Assembly (NCBI GenBank): GCA_030632525.1
Contig: DAOVUP010000045.1
Coordinates: 1 to 8,180 of the forward strand
Source: Desulfobacteraceae bacterium
GTDB taxonomy: Bacteria > Desulfobacterota > DSM-4660 > Desulfatiglandales > Desulfatiglandaceae
Reading direction: 5' to 3'
DNA length: 8,180 bases
Shown: positions 1 through 5,184 of the stretch, one piece after another
Position numbering within the stretch: the stretch's first letter is position 1
Layout of the letters: each line of letters starts with the position of its first letter
Translations under genes and position numbers: made by a program
The notes under the pieces: generated by a model
Seen by the model: the letters and a program-made list of their open reading frames with translations, nothing else
Told to the model about the DNA's origin: nothing
The model's database searches: none

Positions 1-137
1 ACAGAAGAAGGGGAGGGAAGTAGGAAATGGACACCGTAAACCTCCCAGCCGGCCGTCTTCAACACTGCCGCGGCCAATGAACTGTCCACCCCGCCACTGA
101 GGGCCACTGTTATATCTGATGGTTGATCCATTAACAC
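1..137 (-). CDS. mnmA: tRNA-specific 2-thiouridylase MnmA (5' end only, runs off the left edge)
   Basis: MnmA thiolates U34 of the tRNAs for Lys, Glu and Gln, activating the uridine with ATP and taking sulfur from a persulfide relay in the cytoplasm. Only about 45 N-terminal residues are present. They carry the PP-loop ATP-binding signature ALSGGVDSSLAAAVLK followed by WEVYGVHF, the usual first strand-loop-helix-strand of MnmA. The catalytic cysteines would lie beyond the window, so a related PP-loop enzyme cannot be fully excluded. For the start, an AGGAG at 144-148 lies 6 bases before a GTG (135-137) and 12 bases before an in-frame ATG (129-131); spacing favours the GTG, and the protein differs by only two residues. 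The gene is divergent from the CxxCxxCC gene at 541. Confidence 0.82.
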   Translation of the reverse strand, partial: MLMDQPSDITVALSGGVDSSLAAAVLKTAGWEVYGVHFLLPSPSS

Positions 138-213
138 GATACTCTCCTGCAAATTTGATTCATCTCGCCAAAACTGTCCCGTTCGATTTTTACCCCGTTC
201 AATTCCGCAGGAT

Positions 214-271
214 CATTTAACCGGGGCTTTGAGTTTCCCATTCAACCGGGACGAAGACCATTTAACTGGAG
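214..271 (+). repeat. Three degenerate copies of CATTTAACCGGG
   Basis: Related 12-mers start at 214 (CATTTAACCGGG), 239 (CATTCAACCGGG) and 259 (CATTTAACTGGA), spaced 25 and 20 bases apart. They lie upstream of mnmA in a region without genes. They could be binding sites or a decayed tandem duplication; the spacing is uneven and the copies are short, so support is weak. Confidence 0.25.
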
Positions 272-427
272 GAGTGCCAGCAGACATTACCAGGGTAAGG
301 GATAAATTTAAAATATCAAACAGTTAAGCAAAAGCAAAGGAGTTAATCAACAAAAATAGCGTCCTTTCGTATACTATTCAAAGAGTAGAAACTGACTTGT
401 CTTGTTATTAGGCTATTTTCCGTTGCA

Positions 428-443
428 ACAGATACTTATCTGT
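428..443. promoter_or_regulatory. Perfect 16-bp palindrome, possible operator
   Basis: ACAGATA and TATCTGT flank a central CT as a perfect inverted repeat, about 100 bases before the start of the CxxCxxCC gene. Size and symmetry fit a dimeric repressor site, but no regulator gene is nearby and no partner promoter is clear. The arms are too AT-rich and the loop too short for a terminator. Confidence 0.3.
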
Positions 444-540
444 GGGAAAAAACTGAAAAACCAGCTATATTTAATAATGAATGAAAAACAGAGTACGTCA
501 CCCTTGGTCCACTAATGAATATCCGGCGCAGGAGGTTCCC

Positions 541-1248
541 ATGGCCAAAAAGGAAACCCTCTTTTTAACACGTACAGAGGCATTGGAGGCCATCTGCCGT
601 GATTTTCGACAATACGACCCGCAAATCATGTTATTTTGTCAAATCATTCGGCTGATTTCCGGGGGTGATATCGTTGCAAAGAGGGAGGGGCAAAAGAACG
701 GAGCATGGATCAGCCTGCCTGGACGAGGGAATATGCGCTGGATGGACGGGGTTGAAATGGTTGAATACCTCTGTGAGTCCCTTGAGTCTGACTTGAGTGT
801 TTCACTGGTAGCATCCATCTGCGCCAGGGTTTTTCAAACACGGGCCTCTGTGACGATGGATTCCGCAACCGGTCAAGAAGGAATCAACATTGAAACAGGA
901 ATAGAGGATTTTGTCTGCCGACAATGTGGTCAATGCTGCAGCACTCTCGATTACCAAAGAGAAGTGATAGAGGAGGACGTGGAGTTATGGCAGGAGTTGG
1001 GACGAAAGGACATCCTGCGGTGGGTGGGCGTTTTTACGGGAGAAAGCGACAAAAAATCCTACAAGATCTGGATGACACCCGGCACCACAGAGTTGGCGGA
1101 AGGTTGCCCTTTTCTGAAAAGAATATCATCGGAAAACCGCTCGGTTTGTCTGATCCAGGACGTAAAGCCAGGGATATGCCGCCAATATCCATCCAGCAGA
1201 AAACACGCCGTCATGACCGGATGTCCCGGCTTTAAAAGAGACCTATGA
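541..1248 (+). CDS. YkgJ-like CxxCxxCC metal-cluster protein of unknown function
   Basis: A 235-residue soluble protein with no signal peptide or membrane segment. The C-terminal half holds the motif C-x2-C-x2-CC (CRQCGQCC, about residues 125-132) followed by four spaced cysteines in GCPFL, VCLI, ICRQYP and GCPGF. That is the pattern of the YkgJ/CxxCxxCC family, proposed to bind zinc or an Fe-S cluster; no reaction is established for most members. The N-terminal 120 residues resemble nothing I recognise and may be a lineage-specific extension. An upstream in-frame ATG exists at 481, but AGGAGG at 530-535 lies 5 bases before ATG 541, which decides the start. The last three codons and the stop lie inside the terminal repeat of the adjacent MITE-like element, so the original C-terminus may have been altered. 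It stands alone, divergent from mnmA and convergent with lnt. Confidence 0.75.
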   Translation: MAKKETLFLTRTEALEAICRDFRQYDPQIMLFCQIIRLISGGDIVAKREGQKNGAWISLPGRGNMRWMDGVEMVEYLCESLESDLSVSLVASICARVFQTRASVTMDSATGQEGINIETGIEDFVCRQCGQCCSTLDYQREVIEEDVELWQELGRKDILRWVGVFTGESDKKSYKIWMTPGTTELAEGCPFLKRISSENRSVCLIQDVKPGICRQYPSSRKHAVMTGCPGFKRDL

Positions 1249-1380
1249 AAAACGTCCCCTTTCGCCCAATCTCTGCGTTGCATTCGGATTTCAATCCTCG
1301 AAATATTTAATATATTCCTGTGGTTAAAATCCTCATGCGCCTTGATCTTGAACGAAATTGAACATTTTTCAAAGGTCTCT
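1237..1380 (-). mobile_element. MITE-like palindromic element, copy A (144 bp)
   Basis: Terminal inverted repeats of 19 bases lie at 1237-1255 (AGAGACCTATGAAAAACGT) and 1362-1380 (the reverse complement of AGAGACCTTTGAAAAATGT), 17 of 19 matching. The interior at 1267-1331, read on the minus strand, aligns with copy B at 4357-4422: 50 of 66 columns identical, with one gap, and 14 of the 15 substitutions are transitions. It encodes no protein and has the size and layout of a non-autonomous miniature element. A target-site duplication is not clear. It overlaps the stop codon of the upstream gene and fills nearly all of the convergent gap to lnt, where its hairpin could also act as a transcription barrier. 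I see no other terminator in this gap. Confidence 0.72.
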
Positions 1381-1410
1381 AACAAGGAAGTTATTCCGGT
1401 CAGGCCCTAA

Positions 1411-2976
1411 TTATCTATTTCTCTGCCTGCGCTTCCATTTAGCCCGTAAACAGGAAAAGATTTTGGTTAAGGAAATAACAAGAAGGGCAATTGCAAACAG
1501 GTCTCCAAAGCGGCTGTAAAATGTTAAAGGGGAACCAGACAAAGTCAAGGAACGCTCTAATACCTCTTCGGAAAAGAGATCGCTCTCAGAAAGAATGGTC
1601 CCCTGGGGCCCTATGAAGGCACTGAACCCGGTGTTTGCTGCCCGTATCATAGGTCTTTGGTTTTCCACGGCGCGGAATACGGCCATGCTGATATGCTGGT
1701 AGGGGGCGCTGGTCATACCGAACCAGGCATCGTTTGTGATGTTGACAAGGACGTTTGCTCCTTCTCTTACGAGGGTTCTGGCCAATTCCGGGAAGACCGC
1801 CTCAAAGCATATGAGTATTCCTAACGATAGATCCCCGGTCTTCAGAGGAACCAGCTTCTCCCCTGTTGCAAAATCACCGGCGGCCTGGACTAAATTGTTG
1901 ATAAAAGGCAGGTATTTTTTTAGGGGAACATACTCACCAAAAGGCACGAGGTGCGTCTTGTCGTAATACTGGATCTGTTGAATCTCCGGTGTGATCATAT
2001 AGGCGCGGTTGTAGTACCTTATTGCGCCACCGATACGTTTATAAGCCGGACTGCCGAAGACGAGAATAGCCCCCGACTTATCTGCAAGCGAAAATATTTT
2101 GGGAGAGAACTCGTGGCTATCCTGGAAGAAGAAGGGTAGCGATGTCTCTGGCCACACGATCAATTGAGGTCTGAATGAGCTGGTAGACCGGGTCATCCGT
2201 TGGTAGGTTCTTATGGTTTCCATCTGATATGCCGGATCCCATTTTAAGGACTGGTTGATGTTGGCCTGTATGATAGCTGCGTTTATACGGTTTCCACTTT
2301 TTTCGCCTGCCCTGTTATCGGAGAGGTGATGATGCCCATATGTCAATGCCCCAATCAGGAAGATCAAAAGAAGCGAGAGTCCCCATTTCAGAGAGACGTT
2401 GCTCTCGTGGTGACGTCTTGTAAGCATGCGGAAGATGAGCCCGTTTGCAAAGACAATTAAGAAGGAGATGCCATACACCCCCAAAAGATCTGAAATTTGA
2501 ATTAGATATAGCTGTTCATATTGGGTATACCCTAAAAGACACCAGGGAAAACCAGTTAGAAAATGCCCTTTCATATATTCTATGGCAACCCAGAAACACG
2601 CCATTAAAATAAAAGAGAAACGGGAATCCTTGAGGTAGGTTGTCAAACACGCAAAGAGACCAAGATAGAGAGAGAGGTAGAGAGAGAGGAGAACAAGCGC
2701 TAAAAGGGCAACAAAGACATTCAGGTTTCCATAGCGTCCGAGCACTACTACAATCCAGTAAATCAGAGTGAGATAATGGATCAGGCCAGAAAAAAGGCCT
2801 AATCTGAAGGCCTTATAAGGGGATGCGGTTTCAATGCTTTTCAGGAGGGGAATCAGGGCAAACCATGCAACAAATGAAAGGTGTCCGGGGGGGAAGGATA
2901 TTGTCAATAGCACTCCGGACAGAATAGCAAGTAGTAGATTGCGTAATGAAGGGGAGGCTGGTTTTGTAGTCGTCAT
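1411..2976 (-). CDS. lnt: Apolipoprotein N-acyltransferase Lnt
   Basis: Lnt is an inner-membrane enzyme that transfers an acyl chain from a phospholipid to the N-terminal cysteine of lipoproteins, the last step of maturation before Lol sorting. The 521-residue length is close to E. coli Lnt. Hydrophobic segments fill residues 13-215 (six or more helices), then a nitrilase-like periplasmic domain spans about 230-480, and one helix near 491-510 ends in a basic tail. The catalytic triad is visible: E277 in VWPETSLPF, K340 in YYDKTHLVPFGEY and C390 in LGILICFEA, matching E267-K335-C387 of E. coli. It follows corC by 12 bases, as in the E. coli ybeX-lnt order, and has no clear Shine-Dalgarno, suggesting translational coupling. 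An in-frame stop (that of corC) lies four codons upstream of the ATG, so the start cannot move far. Confidence 0.96.
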   Translation of the reverse strand: MTTTKPASPSLRNLLLAILSGVLLTISFPPGHLSFVAWFALIPLLKSIETASPYKAFRLGLFSGLIHYLTLIYWIVVVLGRYGNLNVFVALLALVLLSLYLSLYLGLFACLTTYLKDSRFSFILMACFWVAIEYMKGHFLTGFPWCLLGYTQYEQLYLIQISDLLGVYGISFLIVFANGLIFRMLTRRHHESNVSLKWGLSLLLIFLIGALTYGHHHLSDNRAGEKSGNRINAAIIQANINQSLKWDPAYQMETIRTYQRMTRSTSSFRPQLIVWPETSLPFFFQDSHEFSPKIFSLADKSGAILVFGSPAYKRIGGAIRYYNRAYMITPEIQQIQYYDKTHLVPFGEYVPLKKYLPFINNLVQAAGDFATGEKLVPLKTGDLSLGILICFEAVFPELARTLVREGANVLVNITNDAWFGMTSAPYQHISMAVFRAVENQRPMIRAANTGFSAFIGPQGTILSESDLFSEEVLERSLTLSGSPLTFYSRFGDLFAIALLVISLTKIFSCLRAKWKRRQRNR

Positions 2977-2988
2977 AATGCAGATTGG

Positions 2989-3873
2989 TCACATAGAACC
3001 GGAACCGGGGGGAGAGCCCTTACCTGGGGAACCTGGTTCATCCTTGCGGGTAATCAAAACCTCCTCAATTTTTCGCTGGTCCCCCTTTTTAATTATCATT
3101 TCAATATCCTGGAATGATACTTTTTCGTTTACTTCCGGGATTCTTCCGATGAGGTGGATTAGAAAGCCACCTACTGATTCAAAGCCACCCTCTGGCAGGT
3201 CTATTTTGAGTTGTGCTCCTAATTTTTCAACCTCTAAACGGGCATCTACCAAAAGAGACCCATCGTCAAGCACCTCTAACATGGGCTCATCGTAATCATG
3301 CTCATCCATGATCTCCCCGACAATTTCCTCCAGGATGTCTTCAACGGTGATAATACCAGAAGTGCCTCCATACTCATCAGTAACTATGGCTAAGTGGGTC
3401 ATTTTTTCTTGCAGGTCTTTAAGGAGATCACTGACCCGCCGGTTTTCAGGCACAAAAAAGGGCTTTCTGAGTATATCAAAGGGAATTTTGGATTCGGGAG
3501 CCTTACCCAGGAGTTTGAGAAGATCCTTTGAATGCAGGATCCCCACAACTTGGTCAATATTATCCTTATGAATTGGAATTCTGGTATGTCCGCAATCAGT
3601 GACAAGATTGATGACTTCGCCAAGGGTGGCATCCGCCGAGGCTGAGAGGATTTCAGTCCGGGGAATCATTATGGAGTGGGCCTTTATCTCTTTAAGATCG
3701 AGCACACCATAAACCATGTGGGATTCTTCGTTGGTGATAAGGCCCTTGGCCTGCCCTTCATCTATGAGGTCATGGATTTCTTCGGTTAGATCATTACTGA
3801 GGTCCAAGCGTGTTTTTTTCTTGATCAAGGATTTTATAAGACCCCAAAATCCCTGTTCAGAGTCATCTTCCAA
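2989..3873 (-). CDS. corC: CBS-domain protein of the CorC/HlyC family (YbeX-like)
   Basis: A 294-residue cytosolic protein, the length of E. coli CorC/YbeX. It lacks the DUF21 membrane domain of larger family members. Order: an N-terminal helical part (1-60), CBS1 (about 66-124, starting MIPRTEI), CBS2 (about 131-188, with the conserved [23 protein letters not shown] region at 166-188), the CorC_HlyC transporter-associated domain (about 202-276) and a short Gly/Pro/Ser tail. CBS pairs bind adenine nucleotides. E. coli YbeX was named for a role in Mg/Co efflux and has also been linked to ribosome metabolism; which applies here cannot be read from sequence. The start is TTG (3871-3873): a TAA closes the frame a few codons upstream, no ATG or GTG precedes the first conserved residues, and AGGAG lies 12 bases before it, slightly far. 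It is the first gene of the corC-lnt operon. Confidence 0.9.
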   Translation of the reverse strand: MEDDSEQGFWGLIKSLIKKKTRLDLSNDLTEEIHDLIDEGQAKGLITNEESHMVYGVLDLKEIKAHSIMIPRTEILSASADATLGEVINLVTDCGHTRIPIHKDNIDQVVGILHSKDLLKLLGKAPESKIPFDILRKPFFVPENRRVSDLLKDLQEKMTHLAIVTDEYGGTSGIITVEDILEEIVGEIMDEHDYDEPMLEVLDDGSLLVDARLEVEKLGAQLKIDLPEGGFESVGGFLIHLIGRIPEVNEKVSFQDIEMIIKKGDQRKIEEVLITRKDEPGSPGKGSPPGSGSM

Positions 3874-4060
3874 AGGTTTTTTCTTCTCCTGTCTTAAAGG
3901 TTAAAAGCGGGGAAGCTTGAAAATCAAAAGTTAATCACACTCCCCACTAAATTGGGATATCTCCATCCATTTGAAAGCATGTAATGCTTTAGCCCTTTGG
4001 GAATGTGTCACAAGGACAAATGGTCTGACGATGCTTTTTATCAAAGGGCAAAATCTTTTG
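3874..4060 (-). promoter_or_regulatory. Long structured 5' leader of corC-lnt
   Basis: From the predicted start of transcription near 4060 to the TTG start is about 187 bases without a gene. Two perfect inverted repeats lie in it: GCCCTTTG at 3992-3999 with CAAAGGGC at 4042-4049 (8-bp stem, 42-base loop), and AAAGCAT at 3974-3980 with ATGCTTT at 3984-3990 (7-bp stem, 3-base loop). No U-tract follows either, so they are not terminators. I do not recognise a known riboswitch class; an Mg-responsive leader would fit the gene but is speculation. Confidence 0.35.
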
Positions 4061-4066
4061 GGAAAT

Positions 4067-4095
4067 ATTTTATTTTTATCGCGCTTCAATGTCAA
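4067..4095 (-). promoter_or_regulatory. Sigma70-like promoter for corC-lnt
   Basis: On the minus strand TTGACA (4090-4095, perfect -35) is followed by 17 bases and TAAAAT (4067-4072, 5 of 6 to the -10 consensus). Nothing else in the gap matches as well on this strand. It stands back to back with the tRNA promoter, with 41 bases between the two -35 boxes. Confidence 0.7.
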
Positions 4096-4136
4096 GGTTT
4101 TTGGAATTTATGGTCCTGCAGGGTGAAAAATTTCTC

Positions 4137-4165
4137 TTGACTGTGTGAATTAACTATATTATATT
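4137..4165 (+). promoter_or_regulatory. Sigma70-like promoter for tRNA-Gly
   Basis: TTGACT (4137-4142, 5 of 6) and TATATT (4160-4165, 5 of 6) are separated by 17 bases. Transcription would start near 4172, giving a 5' leader of about 57 bases before the tRNA, to be removed by RNase P. It may also feed into rimP if the downstream terminator is read through. Confidence 0.72.
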
Positions 4166-4228
4166 TCTAATCAAATGGATGCGCTGTAGGTGCATCTTGT
4201 GAGTGAGATAGATAATTTTAAGCCGTAA

Positions 4229-4304
4229 GCGGGCATAGCTCAGTTGGTAGAGTACAAGCTTCCCAAGCTTGGGGTCGCGGGTTCGAACCCCGTTGCCCGC
4301 TCCA
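4229..4304 (+). tRNA. tRNA-Gly, anticodon CCC
   Basis: The 76-base sequence folds as a standard cloverleaf: acceptor GCGGGCA with TGCCCGC (7 perfect pairs), D stem GCTC/GAGT with one G-U, anticodon stem CAAGC/GCTTG with loop TTCCCAA (anticodon CCC), five-base variable loop, T stem GCGGG/CCCGT around TTCGAAC, discriminator T and encoded CCA. It decodes GGG. It lies upstream of the rimP-nusA-infB operon, where E. coli has metY. The second MITE-like element begins on the next base after CCA. Confidence 0.97.
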
Positions 4305-4454
4305 CTAGGAGCTTGTCCGAGAATGAGAGATTTTTTGCAAAGTCAAGGAAGGCGAAGATTTTAACCGCAAGAATACATTGAAGTATTTTGAGGATTAAAA
4401 TTTGAGCCTGACGCGGAAATTGCGGAAAATAGCCATTCTCGGACAGCCTCCTAG
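4305..4454 (+). mobile_element. MITE-like palindromic element, copy B (150 bp)
   Basis: Terminal inverted repeats of 21 bases at 4305-4325 and 4434-4454 match at 19 positions; the shared part ends in TGTCCGAGAATG. The outermost CTAG on both sides could contain a TA target duplication, as expected for IS630/Tc1-like elements. The core (4357-4422) is homologous to copy A and in the opposite orientation. The interior is itself self-complementary: TTTTAA near 4360 pairs with TTAAAA near 4396, and AATAC with GTATT around the centre, so an RNA or single strand would fold as one long hairpin. No coding capacity. It abuts the tRNA-Gly 3' end and may have displaced that gene's own terminator. Confidence 0.75.
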
Positions 4455-4530
4455 TAGTTAGTGTAGCTTGACGTTATTCCCCCTTTTTGAGGTTGTCAAC
4501 CGGTCTAAAGAGCGATTGATCTACTTCGAA

Positions 4531-4559
4531 TTGCGGACACTGCGTTGGTTTTTCATAAT
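4531..4559 (+). promoter_or_regulatory. Candidate promoter for the rimP operon
   Basis: TTGCGG (4531-4536), a 17-base spacer and CATAAT (4554-4559, 5 of 6 to the -10 consensus). The -35 is weak. If used, transcription starts near 4566, leaving a leader of about 115 bases that includes the terminator at 4625. Confidence 0.35.
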
Positions 4560-4624
4560 TCCTTGTAATTTTACACAGAGGATCTTATGTAATAGAGCGC
4601 TTTACAATTTAGTCTGCAACGGGG

Positions 4625-4650
4625 AAGCGGGCGTCATAGCCCGCTTTTTT
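4625..4650 (+). terminator. Intrinsic terminator or attenuator just upstream of rimP
   Basis: AAGCGGGC (4625-4632) pairs perfectly with GCCCGCTT (4639-4646) around a 6-base loop, followed by a run of six T (4645-4650). It ends only 29 bases before the rimP ATG. It can end the tRNA-Gly transcript, but any transcript entering rimP from the upstream promoters must pass it, as in the described gammaproteobacterial rimP leaders that end in a terminator hairpin. Confidence 0.85.
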
Positions 4651-4679
4651 GTTTTATTGGATTGGGATTGACTCAGACC

Positions 4680-5153
4680 ATGTCAGAAATGACCAGCCCG
4701 GTTATAAAAGAGGTGTTCGCCCTTATTGAACCGATTCTTGATGAGATAGAGATTGAACTGGTTGATATTGAATATCTTTTTGAACAGGGGAGATGGATAC
4801 TCAGGATCTATGTGGATAAATCAGGAGGAATTACATTAGATCATTGTGCCCGGGTGAGCAGGGAGATCGGTGATCTGATTGAAGTTAAAGATATTTTCCA
4901 TCAAGGATATGTCCTGGAAGTCTCCTCTCCGGGTCTCAACAGACGTCTTAAAAAGGAAAAGGATTTTCAGAGAGTTGTTGGAAAGAACATCAAAATAAGA
5001 ATGACCACCCCCTTTGAAGGGCAGCGAAATTTCCGAGGCAATCTGCAATCCTTTAAGAATGGGATTTTGTATCTTGGTATCAAAGATGATTTGATTTTGC
5101 TCCCTTATGGGGATGTTGAAAAAGCTAATTTGGTGTATGATTTTGAGAATTGA
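4680..5153 (+). CDS. rimP: Ribosome maturation factor RimP
   Basis: RimP binds the 30S subunit precursor and helps assemble its S12-containing region. The 157-residue product is of normal length. The N-terminal alpha/beta domain (about 1-80) has the typical ELVDIEY..GRWILRIYVDKSGGITLDHCARVSREI pattern, then the family signature SSPGLNRRL near residues 78-86, then the SH3-like C-terminal domain from about 95. The start is uncertain: ATG 4680 is chosen over ATG 4689 and over TTG 4662. No site has a good Shine-Dalgarno, but TTG 4662 would put the ribosome on the terminator T-tract. First gene of the rimP-nusA-ylxR-infB operon, with a 31-base gap to nusA. Confidence 0.93.
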   Translation: MSEMTSPVIKEVFALIEPILDEIEIELVDIEYLFEQGRWILRIYVDKSGGITLDHCARVSREIGDLIEVKDIFHQGYVLEVSSPGLNRRLKKEKDFQRVVGKNIKIRMTTPFEGQRNFRGNLQSFKNGILYLGIKDDLILLPYGDVEKANLVYDFEN

Positions 5154-5184
5154 AGAATTCACCGTTTTTTTTGGAGTTTAAGTG

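Larger units (their letters stand above)
138..540. other. Intergenic region between divergent mnmA and the CxxCxxCC gene
   Basis: No convincing gene lies in these roughly 400 bases. The reading frame that opens at 481 is only a 20-residue upstream extension of the next gene and lacks a ribosome binding site. I found no strong sigma70 promoter in either direction. On the plus strand CTGACT and TATTTT, 16 bases apart around 391-418, is a weak pair. On the minus strand TTGCTT with TATTTT around 310-340 is equally weak. A perfect palindrome (428-443) and degenerate short repeats (214-271) are listed separately. Confidence 0.6.
4455..4661 (+). other. rimP upstream leader region without a gene
   Basis: About 200 bases between copy B and rimP. 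A 67-codon open frame from 4468 crosses the terminator and has no ribosome binding site or recognisable protein, so it is dismissed. The region holds a candidate promoter (4531-4559), a short palindrome GGTTG-T-CAACC (4491-4501) and the intrinsic terminator (4625-4650). The layout reads as a transcribed leader with a premature termination site. Confidence 0.5.

Noticed and set aside
411..422. 12-base match (GGCTATTTTCCG) to the inner end of copy B (4423-4434, reverse strand)
   Set aside because: No terminal repeat or core accompanies it, and a single 12-base match in 8 kb can arise by chance.
1059..1385. Minus-strand frame of 108 codons across the CxxCxxCC gene end and copy A
   Set aside because: It is antisense to a well-supported gene and made largely of the palindromic element; such repeats often give false frames.
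2661..2690. AGAG-rich run (about 2665-2692), possible simple repeat
   Set aside because: It is the antisense of Leu/Ser/Tyr codons in a membrane segment of lnt (SLYLSLYLGL) and needs no separate explanation.
4468..4671. Open frame of 67 codons in the rimP leader
   Set aside because: No ribosome binding site, no family resemblance, and it runs through the intrinsic terminator into the first bases before rimP.
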